From positions 21,230,557 through 21,294,556 of the forward strand of contig CM039511.1 of the NCBI GenBank assembly GCA_022432975.1: a stretch of 64,000 nucleotides of DNA, in the 5' to 3' direction. A model generated the notes under the pieces. The model saw nothing but the letters and a program-made list of their open reading frames with translations. It searched no databases and was not told the origin of the DNA. Position 1 is the stretch's first letter, and each line of letters starts with the position of its first letter. Source of the DNA: Begonia masoniana (lineage: Eukaryota; Streptophyta; Magnoliopsida; Cucurbitales; Begoniaceae). Made by a program: the position numbers and the translations under genes. Below are positions 36,169-47,950 of the stretch, in pieces.

Positions 36169-36672
36169 ATGGGAGATTTTGTGTTGTTTTTGGACGATTA
36201 TGATTTGAGTTCAGCGATTTCATACTGCAGGATTTGTCACGAGGCGGAATTCGAGAGCGTCAGGAGCTTGGAAGCTCCATGCGCTTGTTCAGGAACTTTG
36301 AAGGTGGATTTCAGTTTCCTTCTTGTTTTTTCTTTTCACGTGTTTCTTTGTTTCCTTCTTGAATTTTCTTAGTCTGATTTTCTGTGTGATTTTTCAGTTT
36401 GCTCATAGGGATTGTATACAGAGATGGTGCGACGAAAAGGGGGATACGATTTGTGAGATTTGCCTTCAGGTTTGAGATTTTACTGCCAGAATTTGAATCG
36501 GAATTTTTTTTTTTTCTGTTTCGCCTTTGATTTTTCTTCGTCAGAAAGTTCTACTGTGAGACCTTTTCTTCCCTGTTGTTTTACCTTCCGTCTTTATCGC
36601 CTGCGTCACTTTGAATTGAAACTTTTGTTTTCTATTTCATACGTCGGTCTTTCTTCTTCATAAAATTATTTA

Positions 36673-36719
<47 letters not shown>

Positions 36720-38267
36720 GTCTTTAATACCTGATTTTTTAGTAGAAAGTGGTGATAGACACAAGAAAAATTTTGATGATTAAATGGAGTTGGTTTCTCG
36801 TGGAGTTTTATTTTCTGTTGAGCAAATTGCTCTCTCTATCTCTCTCAAGAAAGATGAATTTTGCAGAATTATGAACCTGGATATACAGCCCCTCCTAAAA
36901 AGCTTCAGTCTCCTGATACAGGATTGACGATCAGGTACTTTTGCCCTTCCATTTTTTCATATTTTTTTCGAGTCAAAACGCCATTAAAATCGTCGCCCAT
37001 TCCTCCCCATCTCTCTCTCTCTCTCTCTAGATTTTAGTAACAAGAAAGGAAAGGTCTTCTCCATAAATGTTAACTTAAGCTGCAAGCCAATTTGTTTAGA
37101 CCTTAAGCAAGAATTCCTTTTCGTCATATTTTTTTCTCTCCAAACATGTCTTTTTCTGTCTTCCTTCACTAATTACTAATTACATACAAACAATATTTCC
37201 ACAGAGATAGCCTCCAATTTCCACGAACAGAACAAGACCCAGAGATCCTAAGCAGCTCATTAGCCTTGGCTCAAGGCATACCCATTGGCCAGGAGTACAC
37301 CCAATGCTCATACGCAGCCAATCGAAGCGCCTCGTTCTGTAGATCTCTTGCTCTAATTGTAAGATTCCCCTCCACCACATTTTGCTTTTTCCTTTTGAAT
37401 TATCATTAAGTTTTTTTTACATATTTCCCTATTGCTTTTTCTTTGTCATTGGTTCCTTAATGGTGCATGATCTACAACCATGACTTTTACACCACTACCT
37501 ATAATGGGTGAGCCATCATCAGATTGAACATCTAGGCTTTGCCCACTTTGACTTTAATCAAAAAATTGTTCATTTTTTTATCCTTTTTCAAGCTACTTTT
37601 GGGTGGCCACTATCCATTTAAACTAACTGAACGTTTGATCACCCACCTATGACCCACCATTAACGGCTAGCTCAAATTGTTCTTCTATCACCTTCCTTTG
37701 CCAAACTTTGGTCGGGTAAAAGTAATGTTTCTTCTTCGTTTCCTTTGTGCAGTTTACAATACTTTTGCTTTTGAGACATCTCGTTGATGTGCTAGTGTTT
37801 GGCACTGAAGATTACCCATTTACACTGATGACTGTAAGTAAATTGACGACTCTTTTAAGTTCTGCATCTCCCAAGAATTGCCCTTGAAATGCATTTTCTT
37901 CCTCTTGTTTGTTTTATCAGGTACTTCTTCTAAGAGCTAGTGGAATTCTTTTCCCCATGTACATTCTCACTCGATTAATCTCATTTGTTCATCACAACAT
38001 TCATAGACATCGTCAATATTATCAGGTTGGTTTCTTTCTTTCATATCGAAGACCCAATACTAATGAGTGAATTTTCAGCAATTTTTGTCTAGAAACACAG
38101 AAATTTACAAATAATTGAGTTAATTCTCAAGTCTATGCATCATATAACCATGAAACATAAAAATGAAAAGTGAGGCATTCAAATTACAATCGATGAAATT
38201 TCTCTACAAATATGTTCTCTTGGCGCAGGATTCTGATGGAGACGAAAGCCAGCTGACCGCAGTTTAA
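36169..38267 (+). CDS. RING-CH (MARCH-type) membrane E3 ubiquitin ligase, 7 exons
   Basis: Exons are 36169-36303, 36398-36469, 36867-36934, 37205-37358, 37753-37833, 37921-38025 and 38229-38267. All introns are GT..AG and phases agree, giving 217 residues. The C4HC3 RING-CH finger spans residues 20-67 (C20, C23, C38, C40, H48, C51, C64, C67), with the [18 protein letters not shown] core. [10 protein letters not shown] follows, as in plant proteins with the adjoining DUF3675 region. Two hydrophobic segments, about 144-160 and 171-196, should anchor it in a membrane. Such proteins transfer ubiquitin to membrane targets (family knowledge). The start is the ATG in MGDFVLF. No decay is seen, so the gene is probably expressed. 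Confidence 0.92.
36676..36717 (+). repeat. (CT)n microsatellite in intron 2 of the RING-CH gene
   Basis: About 20 CT dinucleotides in a row inside the 397-base intron 36470-36866. Such runs vary in length between individuals. Confidence 0.95.
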
Positions 38268-39520
38268 AACAGAGATTCAATTGTTTCTATAAAATGGTAT
38301 TGCCAACAGGATTCTGATACCCATTTTGTTGTAAAAATATTGTCTTGAAAAGGTGTATATTCCCAAAAGGAAAGAAAGATATCACAGAAATTCATCCTAT
38401 CACTCATTTGTCAGTTACTTTTTGTAGTAATAAATTGTTTTTTATTGGAATTTCTTTGAAAACAAGTTTGATGACCAAACTCGAGTCTTAATTTTGGGTT
38501 AGGCATATCCCGACCTAAATCCACATGCAAATGTAAATTAGTACCAATTTTAACTTTAATGCTTTTATATGCAATAATAAAAAGAATGAGGCCATTATTA
38601 TGTACCCTGTTAAATCTTAATGTTACATGATTTGTTCCACGTAAACTCTATACATATTTTAATTTCGACAATTAGTTTTTCTTATTTCCCCTCCATTTCG
38701 TGACGTATATTCTTTATTTTCTATTTTATGATTGGAATTTGACTATTGCAACAACCAAGGGCAATATAAGCATGGGGAAAAGCTTGTTAAGAAAAGTAAA
38801 GTATAAAGCCCCTTTTGGCACAATACCAACCTTCTTTAAAGTGACCCAACATATAAAACCTAACTCTACCTACATTTAAGTTTAAAGTGACCCAACATTT
38901 ACTCTGTTCCTATCTTCAGGAATTCAAAGAAGGTGATGTTGCTCTTATTTTTCTTTTAACATCTCTGAAGAAATAGAAGTATGATGAATTTGCACAATCA
39001 TGTAAGCAAAGTATACACTATAACGATGAAATCCCCCAAAAAATAATTGGAGTCGAAGTAAATTCAGTCGCCAATTTTAATGAAATCCCCAAAAAGTAAA
39101 CAAATCAGAACAGAATTATACACGAATGAAAACAACACTATTGGATTTTTATAACAAGTGTAACATAAACCCAACTTGAGACTGAACCTAGAGTATTGGG
39201 TTGATGTAGATGAATTTGTACGTCGCTAGATGAAAGAATATCGTCTGTTCTACATTCTAAAAGCGATGATTTGTATATCGTTTTGTTTGTGCATGTATTG
39301 CAATTCTTCTTGATTTAACCGTCCGATAAAAAGAATGGTTCCGTTAGGTTTAAAAATTTAGTTACAATTTTAAAGAAAGTTTAACATGTACATTTCACAT
39401 CATAAATTTAACGAATAACTAACAACAGTAGTATATGTGGTGATAAAACTTTGTCCTATAAAAACGTACGAAGTCAAGATAAATTTTTGAAAGTTCTAAT
39501 GTCAGAAGCCCACAAAGAAT
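38268..39520. other. Intergenic gap 3' of the RING-CH gene
   Basis: Contains the 3'-untranslated region (AATAAA-like signals near 38428 and 38574) and AT-rich sequence up to the copia element. No gene is recognised. Confidence 0.45.
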
Positions 39521-39956
39521 TGTTAGAATTCTTAAACGATTTAAACATGTTTTAGAAACCAAAAGTAAAACATTTAGATCAATGTGGAATAAAATCGAAA
39601 TATGTCTTGCCATTGATGTATGAAAATAGGGACTGATGCTTTCCCTCGAGTTTAGCTCTTCTAAACCTTCTAACAATCTCCAATTCGTTGGTATATTGTT
39701 CTGCATGAGATATTCAAGTTTTGGGACCTCTTCTGTAAATTTCTTCTCTCTGCTTTCTATCACTATATCTTCTTCCATCAAGAAGATATAATATACCAGA
39801 GAAGAAATTTACAGAGGAGGTCCCAAAACTTGAATATCTCATAGGTCCCGAAACTGAATGGGTGTGAGTGGGCTTTGTTTTGACAAAAAATGTCAAAAAA
39901 CTGGACCAAAATGAAAACCAAACCGCATAATGGAGAAAACCAGACCACTTCCAACA
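39521..39956 (-). repeat. 3' LTR of copia element F
   Basis: Matches 55644-56051 from TGTTAGA through to CCAACA, with many differences. It contains an additional inverted copy of part of itself, which creates the hairpin at 39709-39841. Its minus-strand start TGTTGG follows the polypurine tract. Confidence 0.85.
39709..39841. repeat. Long hairpin inside the copia F LTR
   Basis: The left arm 39709-39751 and right arm 39799-39841 are reverse complements over about 43 bases with very few mismatches (GAGATATTCAAGTTTTGGGA and its inverse). A smaller stem, ATATCTTCTT/AAGAAGATAT, sits in the loop. The arm sequence is partly absent from the other LTR, so it looks like a local inverted duplication. 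Confidence 0.88.
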
Positions 39957-39968
39957 TTCTCCCACTTA
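39957..39968 (-). other. Polypurine tract of copia element F
   Basis: On the minus strand, AAGTGGGAGAA directly precedes the TGTTGG start of the 3' LTR, as expected for plus-strand priming. Confidence 0.7.
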
Positions 39969-40139
39969 GTCTGTATTTTACATAATTTCTATAGTAAAGA
40001 AACACAATACATGAATCATAATAACATATTCTCTTTATATAATCGAGAATTATCTTTCATGTATCACAATGCATTATGTTTTTTCTTTATTGACCATAAA
40101 CTTAATGAATAAACACTATGTTTATTCAAGGTCCAATAC

Positions 40140-40245
40140 AGTATATTTTTCAAAAATAAATGAGTACACAATATATATCAAAATGAGAAATTTCATTCCA
40201 AAAAATAAATGAGTGCACAATATATATCAAAATGAGTAATATCAT
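40140..40245. repeat. Direct duplication of ~50 bp in copia element F
   Basis: AAAAATAAATGAGT(A/G)CACAATATATATCAAAATGAG occurs twice, about 48 bases apart, beginning near 40151 and 40199. It lies in the 3' part of the element, near the RNase H end, and is a simple tandem duplication. Confidence 0.8.
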
Positions 40246-40249
40246 ATCA

Positions 40250-40694
40250 AGAGTTAATTAACATTCGTTCTTAACAAAAAATTACATAGAAGAACCAAGT
40301 CCGATTCTCTCTACATTATCCTTAAATTTCAAAATTAGCATATCTTTAGCTAAATGATCGAATATCGTCAATTCAGTGCTAATGTGTTCGATGACCAACC
40401 TTTATCATTAGTTGCAAGTAAAATATCATCCCCATATAGAAATAAGAAACAAATTTTACTCCTACTAACTTTCTAGTATATACATTGATCCATAATATTC
40501 TCTATAAATTCGAATGAAAAGATAACATCAAGAAACTTTAAGTACCACTAACGGGAGACATGTTTCAATTCATATCTGAATTTCTTAAGCTTGCACATCA
40601 AATACTCACTATCACTAGAGGAGAATCCTTCAAATTGTTTTATGTAAGCCTATTCATCTAGCTCTCCATTGAGAAAAGCGGCTTTCTCATCTAT
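40250..40694 (-). pseudogene. Copia F reverse transcriptase, distal part
   Basis: The minus-strand translation gives AFLNGELDE, FEGFSSSDSEYLMCKLKKF and ICFLFLYGDDILLATNDKGW. These are the central reverse transcriptase blocks of copia elements, with the catalytic Y-x-D-D seen as YGDD. Stops and frame changes are present. The segment ends abruptly at 40695-40699, the target-site copy of element G. Confidence 0.87.
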
Positions 40695-40699
40695 TTATT

Positions 40700-43600
40700 T
40701 GTAACACCCGGCATTTTTGCCCTTCTAATTATTCCCCCGGATTATTTAGCGGGATGAATTTTTATATAAAATCTGATATATGTTTTAATGAATTGTCGGA
40801 GAGTTTAATGGAAAAACCAGGTTGAAGAATTTATTTAACAAATTTAGTCAAGAACCAATGGAAGGGTAAATTGGGAAGGAATTAAGGTTGGTGGGAGAAA
40901 GCAAATGGATGATTGACACTTGGCAACTTGTTGAAGAAGCCATGTTCTTCCTCCTACGTGAAATCTTCATTTCACTTCTCTGCTTCCTCCCTTCCTTCTC
41001 TCTATTCTTCTCTTCCAGGCGACTGAAACAAAGTTTCACACTTTGTTTCTCCTGTATTCTTCTATTTTCTTCAGTGAAGGTAATTTCTGTCGGTAGTTAA
41101 CAAGTTTAACTACACTTTTTACTGATTTTTGAGAGGTTTAGGGTTAATGACCGTATAATCACGTTTTAGGTTCACAAACTACTGAAACCGAGACGATCAA
41201 GAACATCAACTCTACAGCAAACAGGTAAGTTCATATCCATAGGTTGGCCCTTAAGGCCCTACATCACGGAGACTCTAGGATTTTACTACTGTCGGGAGGT
41301 TTCGGGTAGATAAGTTGAAGTTATATTCCGAGTTGTCTGTTTTTCCTTTAGGTTCTGTTGTGTTATTTCTGCTGTCTGCTGTTTTAATTGTAAGCACTAA
41401 AAATATTCATGCATACACGATTTTCTGAAAGTTCATGCAAAACTGTTTTCTGTACACGATTTTAAAGTTAAGCAAGATAAAATCTGACTGAAATGAACCG
41501 GTTAAGTGCGGGACGGGGACTGACCCACTGTTACTGTACTGTTATATATATGTATACTGTATTACTGTATGTGCCTATTGTGCACTCACTGATTTTACTG
41601 ATTGTCAGCTCCCCTATAAACCCCACTTATACCCCTCTGCCACTGAAATGTAATGTACTGTACTGTCACCGTATTTCTGAAAGTCCATGCATAGCATACG
41701 CATAACTGCATTTATATATGTTCTTACTGAGTTTTAGACTCATAGGTGAACTCCCTGATGTAGGTACTGAACCCGAAAATGAGGACTTTGTACCTCAGTC
41801 TGATGAATAGGTGGCTGGTGGTTCGAGCTCTCGGGTTGGTTGTGGCTGTCAGAAAAATTCCCGACTGAGATAGTGAAATTCTAAACTATGTTCTGTTTAT
41901 TCATTTAAAACTTTTGTTTTGGGAATTCTGCAAATATATGTTAGGTTCTGTACTGACCCTCAGATTTTAAAACAATGCACAGATTTTGATGTCCAAGTTT
42001 TAAAAACTGTTGTATTTGACAGTTGAATTCATGTTCTGAATGTTTTGGAATTTGTTAGGAGATATTTTTCTGTTAGTTTATGCATGGATGACTTCTGGTT
42101 TTGGAACTATCCATGCAGTCTGTTTCTTTGAATATGTCAATTGTAAAGTATGTTCTACAACCTTGTTTAGAATCGGATATTGAAGGTCTACAACTTCCAT
42201 GTCTTCTGTCTGTGCTGTATTTGACAGTTGAATTATGTTCTGAAGTATTCTGAAATGGTTTGGAATATTTTCTGTTAGTCTATGCATGGATGGTCTCTGG
42301 TTTTTGAGCTATTTATGCAGTGTGATTATTCCTAAGTTTCTGTTATGCCTTCTATTGTGCTCGAGAACCATGTTTGAAGTGGTTTGAGAATCTGAGACTT
42401 TTAGGTCTTCTGTTTTTATGCTCTCTGTCTGTGCGTTTTCCTGTCAAAAGTTGTAATTCTGCCTTTGAAACTATGTCTACCGATTGATACTGTTCACTTT
42501 TTGTCTTATTCGCATCTACCGCCAAATAGTGGTTCTGCCATAGGTTTTTCTTCTGCCGATTACGTTTAATGTCTATATCTTCCGGATGACGTCATCCATC
42601 TTCCGGCTGACGTCATCACCTCATCCGATTTCATCTACGTCTGTATCTTCCGGTTGACGTAATCGGTTGACGTCATCACCTCATCCGATTTCATCTGCTG
42701 TCTGTATCTTCCGTTGACGTCATCCATCTTCCGGCTGACGTCATCATCTCATCCGATTTCATCTACTGTCTGTATCTTCCGTTGACGTCATCCATCTTCC
42801 GGCTGACGTCATCACCTCATCCGATTTCATCTGCTGTCTGTATCTTCCGGTTGACGTCATCCTCTTCCGGCTGACGTCATCACCTCATCCGATTCATCTG
42901 CTGTCTGTATCTTCCGGTTGACGTCATCCATCTTCCGGCTGACGTCATCACCTCATCCGATTTCATCTGCTGTCTGTATCTTCCGTTGACGTCATCCATC
43001 TTCCGGCTGACGTCATCATCTCATCCGATTTCATCTGCTGTCGGTATCTTCCGGTTGACGTCATCCATCTTCCGGCTGACGTCATCATCTCATCCGATTT
43101 CATCTGCTGTCTGTATCTTCCGGTTGACGTCATCCATCTTCTGGTTGACGTCATCACCTCATCCGATTTCATCTGCTGTCTGTATCTTCCGTTGACGTCA
43201 TCCATCTTCCGGCTGACGTCATCACCTCATCCGATTTCATCTACTGTCTGTATCTTCCGTTGACGTCATCCATCTTCCGGCTGACGTCATCACCTCATCC
43301 GATTTCATCTGCTGTCTGTATCTTCCGGTTGACGTCATCCATCTTCCGGCTGACGTCATCACCTCATCCGATTTCATCTGCTGTCTGTATCTTCCGTTGA
43401 CGTCATCCATCTTCCGGCTGACGTCATCACCTCATCCGATTTCATCTACTGTCTGTATCTTCCGTTGACGTCATCCATCTTCCGGCTGACGTCATCACCT
43501 CATCCGATTTCATCTGCTGTCTGTATCTTCCGTTGACGTCATCCATCTTCCGGCTGACGTCATCATCTCATCCGATTTCATCTGCTGTCTGTATCTTCCG

Positions 43601-44882
43601 GTTGACGTCATCACCTCATCCGATTTCATCTACTGTCTGTATCTTCCGGTTGACGTCATCATCTCATCCGATTTCATCTGCTGTCTGTATCTTCCGTTGA
43701 CGTCATCCATCTTCCGGCTGACGTCATCACCTCATCCGATTTCATCTGCTGTCTGTATCTTCCGGTTGACGTCATCCATCTTCCGGCTGACGTCATCATC
43801 TCATCCGATTTCATCTGCTGTCTGTATCTTCCGGTTGACGTCATCACCTCATCCGATTTCATCTGCTGTCTGTATCTTCCGTTGACGTCATCCATCTTCC
43901 GGCTGACGTCATCATCTCATCCGATTTCATCTACTGTCTGTATCTTCCGTTGACGTCATCCATCTTCCGGCTGACGTCATCATCTCATCCGATTTCATCT
44001 GCTGTCTGTATCTTCCGGTTGACGTCATCCATCTTCCGGCTGACGTCATCATCTCATCCGATTTCATCTGCTGTCTGTATCTTCCGTTGACGTCATCCAT
44101 CTTCCGGCTGACGTCATCATCTCATCCGATTTCATCTACTGTCTGTATCTTCCGGTTGACGTCATTGACGTTCATCTTATCTCTTTGCAAATGCATCTTC
44201 GCCTGATGTCAGCTCACATCTTCCTCCCGATTTAAATTGTATTACCCGCCTTGGTTCATTACATCCACCGTTTCGGTGTCATTCGCCTTATTAAATAACA
44301 GCACCGTTCCGGTTTAATTTTCATCCACCGCCCATAGTATCTTGCTTTTGAAAACCACCTCCTCCGCCCAGTATCCATGTCTTCGCCAGTGTAATTACGT
44401 CTTCGATGACGTTATCCACTGGTTATGCCTTCCGATTCTGTTTGCCTGTTTTCCCGGTTTTACTTTTAAATACAAAGAATGTTTTCGCCTTTATTTCCTT
44501 TTTTATGCTGCCATTTATAACTGTTATCCAGATTCTTTTTACATTCCTTTCTGCACTCTTCAGATTTCTCCTTGCCTGATATTCTAAACGTCCAAAGTTT
44601 AGTTTACTTCTGTCTCCTTGTTTTCTTCAGTCTGTTATTTTCTGTGGTTCAAAAATTAACATGTCTTCTAATTCTGTTTTAAGTATTTTGTAATTCATCC
44701 TGCAGTTTAGTTTTATTTGTTTTCTTTCCCGTTATGATTTCTACTTCAGAGAACACTCTCTCTCTCTGTCAATGTTTTAAAAGCATAATGTTCAAAAAAA
44801 AAAATAATAGTCTCGTTTTCTGTAAAATGTCCGGAGTGATGGCTCCTCGGACCCCGATCGGTTCTGGGTTTGGGCCGTCACA
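40700..44882 (+). repeat. 5' LTR of gypsy element G (4183 bp)
   Basis: Begins TGTAACACCCGGC and ends GGGCCGTCACA. It is about 1.13 kb longer than its partner, almost entirely because the tandem array at 42571-44166 is longer. A small frame at 41493-41705 and a downstream piece (ELPDVGTEPENEDFV, about 41749-41808) are also present in the 3' LTR, but joint coding use is doubtful. Confidence 0.95.
42571..44166 (+). repeat. Minisatellite of ~69-bp units with paired TGACGTCA sites, 5' LTR of G
   Basis: About 23 unit lengths. A full unit reads CTTCCGGTTGACGTCATCCAT, then CTTCCGGCTGACGTCATCAC, then CTCATCCGATTTCATCTG and CTGTCTGTAT. The two perfect TGACGTCA palindromes within a unit start 21 bp apart, about two turns of the helix. 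Some units lack one G (CTTCCGTTGACG) or have lost one half. TGACGTCA and its TGACG half are known binding sites of plant bZIP factors, notably the TGA class (established). Regulatory use here is inference. Confidence 0.92.
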
Positions 44883-44886
44883 GTTA

Positions 44887-44898
44887 TGGTATCAGAGA
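44887..44898 (+). other. Primer binding site of gypsy element G (initiator tRNA-Met)
   Basis: TGGTATCAGAGA starts four bases after the 5' LTR and matches TGGTATCAGAGC at 11 of 12 positions. It is the standard primer site of plant gypsy elements. Confidence 0.88.
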
Positions 44899-45042
44899 GA
44901 CAAGGTTTTAAAACCGATTCTGTGAAATGTATGACTGCACAACCACCACGTGAGATCGCTCCACCAACTGTAAGTGTTTAAAATTTCTGAAAAAGGTTCT
45001 GTTTATTAAATTAGGTTACCTTGTTAATAGGTTTCCTTAGAA

Positions 45043-46050
45043 ATGGTGAGAGGGCATCAGGAATAGTCAAGCGAAAGCTCTCGTGCCATTGACCGACTAA
45101 CCGAACTGGTGGGAGTACAGTCCCGCATGGTGGAACGTATGATGGCCAGATAAGACAGCGGGAACAACAACAATAATAACCATGGAAATGCTTCACGTGA
45201 CAACAATGGAGATAGATTCCGGCGACTCCAGCCGCCTTCATTTGATCGACTGTCTACAGACCCGACCCGTGCTGAAACCTGGATTCGAACAATGGAGAAG
45301 ATGTTCAGTTATGCAGAAGTGGAAGACAACAAAAAAGTTAATTGTGCCACGTTCTATCTCATCGAAAGTGCTGGATTTTGGTGAGACACAGTGCAGTCAA
45401 CTACAGTGGCATTAAGCTGGGAAGGATTCACGAAAATCTTCTACGAGAAGTACTTTGACCGAGGAGTGAGGAAGGAAAAGTTGCTTGAGTTCTCTCGGCT
45501 GCGACAATATTGGTCAGTGGCAGAATATGTTCAGAAGTTCGAATCATTATCCCGCTATGCACCTCATTTGGTAGCCACTGACGAAAACAAGGTGCACCAA
45601 TTTATTCAGGGTTTGAAACTGGACCTCTTACGAGGGATTTCTTACGGGGGATTTGATGAGGCACCGTACACAAAGGTGGTGGCCAAGGCTTATCAACTGG
45701 AGGCTTTGGAGGTAAAGTACCAGAGACAGAGGGATTCACCACGAGGAACTATTCGGAATATTCCTCAACAGCAACAAAGAGGTCAGAATTTACAACCTCA
45801 ACAGCAGCAGAACAGGGGCATCAAGAGGCCCAATGAGACCATCATTTATCAAGACAAGGGGAAGAGACCAATGGGAGCTCCTCAACTTTCAGTATGCCAG
45901 CGGTGCCAGAAACTTCACAGAGGAGAATGCAGATTTATTACCGGCCAATGTTTTCGATGTGGCAAAGGAGGCCATCATGTTCAGGATTGCCCGATGCCGG
46001 ACACGAGACCAAACCTTGCCGTACCTAGGGTGTTTGCAATGATGGAGGAT
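45043..46050 (+). pseudogene. gag of gypsy element G, with three nonsense codons
   Basis: The frame starts at ATG 45043 and runs in one phase through the capsid-like core (WEGFTKIFYEKYFD, FESLSRYAPHLV) to a nucleocapsid with an intact CCHC knuckle (CFRCGKGGHHVQDC, about 45949-45990) and an upstream Cys-rich CQRCQKLHRGEC. Stops are TAG at 45064, TAA at 45151 and TGA at 45382; the last stands where tryptophan is expected (GFW-stop-DT). Each is one transition from CAG, CAA or TGG. The exact start is uncertain because the N-terminus is unusual. Confidence 0.87.
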
Positions 46051-47950
46051 GTTGATGACGCTGCTCAGCACACAGCGATTACAGGTACAATTTCAGTATG
46101 TGATGCACCTGCTTATACCTTGTCGGACATAGGGGGCCACACATTCGTTTGTGGCCATGGACTTCGTAGTTAGACAAAAGTTTTGTTGTACGTCGTCAGA
46201 TCAGCCCTACAGCATTATGCTACCGTCCGGAGAGTTTATGCACTCCGAGCAGGTTGTACGGGGTGATATAGTGTCAGTAGGAGACTAGAAATTGTATGCC
46301 GATCTTATCGTCATCGGTATGAAAGGGTACGATGTCATTCTGGGGATGGACTGGCTGTTTAGACATCACGCCACCATCAACTGTAGGTCCGAGCTTGTGT
46401 CGTTTAAACGCCCGAATAAGGTAGAATTCTCTTACCAGGCAATACCGAAGAGACACCGTATGCCTGTTATATCTTCCTTAAAAACTCAACAGCTGATGAA
46501 GTCAGGATGCATCGGATTCCTAGCCCACGTGGTGGATGTCCAAAGGCAAAATGAGGTGGAACTTCAAAATATTCCGGTAGTTCGAGACTTCCCAGAGGTT
46601 TTCTTAGATGACTTACCGGGATTGCCACCTGATCGTGAAATTGAGTTTGAGATTGACGTATATCCTGGTGCTGAACCAGTATCGAAGAATCCGTACCGTA
46701 TGGCACCGATTGAGCTGAGGGAGTTGAAGGCTCAGCTAAAGGAATTGGTGGATAAGGGTTTTGTGCGCCCTAGTTTCTCTCCGTGGGGTGCTCCCGTCTT
46801 GTTTGTCAAGAAAAAGGATGGGTCCCTACGGATGTGTATTGACTACCGTGAGCTGAACAAGTTGACAATCAAGAATAAGTACCCGTTGCCGAGAATCGAT
46901 GATTTATTTGACCAGCTACATGGGGCTCAGGTATTTTCTAAGATTGACTTACGCTCCGCTTATTACTAGTTGAAGGTTAGGGCTGATGATGTTCCAAAGA
47001 CCGCCTTCAGGACCCGGTACGGACATTACGAGTTCTTGGTGATGTCGTTCGGGTTGACTAATGCCCCCGCGGCATTTATGAACTTGATGAATAGGATATT
47101 CCAGGAGTTCTTGGACAAATTTGTAATCATCTTCATCGACGACATCCTGGTTTATTCTCGGAACGAGGAAGAGCATAAAGGGCATTTGGCTATTGTGTTG
47201 ACAACTCTAAAACAGCATCAATTATATGCCAAGCTATCAAAGTGTGAATTCTGGCTAAGTAGGATTAATTTCCTAGGCCACGTGGTGTCTGCTGAAGGAG
47301 TGTCTGTGGACTCGGCCAAAATTGAGCCTGTAAGAGACTGGCCAAGGCCGAGGAATGCAAGCGAGGTACGGAGCTTTATCGTACTAGCTGGTTATTACAG
47401 GAAATTCATCAAGGGATTTTCTGTGATAGCGAAGCCTATGACCAGCTTAACGAGGAAGGAAATCAAGTTCAAGTGGTCCGAAGCATGTGAGGTGAGTTTT
47501 CAGACACTTAAACAGAAATTAACCACTGCTCCTCTGTTAGTATTGCCAGTTGAAGATGGCAAGTTCAGCGTATACTGTGATGCATCCAAGATAGGCTTGG
47601 GATGTGTATTAATGCAAGAAGGGAAAGTTGTAGCATACGCATCCAGACAACTGAAGAACCACGAGCAAAACTACCCTACTCACGATCTTGAGTTAGCGGC
47701 AGTTGTGTTTGCGCTGAAAGTATGGAGACACAACTTATACGGACAATCATGAGAGGTGTTTTCTGATCACAAGAGTTTAAAATACATATTCACTCAAAAG
47801 GAGTTAAACATGAGACAAAGGAGGTGGTTAGAATTTGTAAAAGATTATGATGTTGAGATTAAATACCACCCAGGTAAAGCTAACGTAGTAGCCGATGCAT
47901 TGAGCAGGATGTCAGATACTATGCAACCAGCTATATCGACCGTGTCGATG
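46051..47950 (+). pseudogene. Protease, reverse transcriptase and RNase H of gypsy element G
   Basis: The protease active site near 46126-46136 reads D-I-G instead of D-S-G, and an extra G in the run 46132-46136 shifts the frame (+1). Later parts are all in the second frame. Stops are at 46286 (TAG), 46967 (TAG), 47750 (TGA) and 47969 (TAG). The reverse transcriptase shows [35 protein letters not shown] and the catalytic [10 protein letters not shown] (about 47130-47160). RNase H shows [14 protein letters not shown] and ends with [14 protein letters not shown]. Apart from these lesions the sequence is well conserved. Confidence 0.93.

Noticed and set aside
42963..43895. Open frames on both strands across the TGACGTCA minisatellite, and its CRISPR-like look
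   Set aside because: The frames follow from a stop-poor unit of about 69 bp, a multiple of three when full length. There are no unique spacers and no cas genes, and the DNA is plant nuclear, so neither protein genes nor CRISPR are supported.
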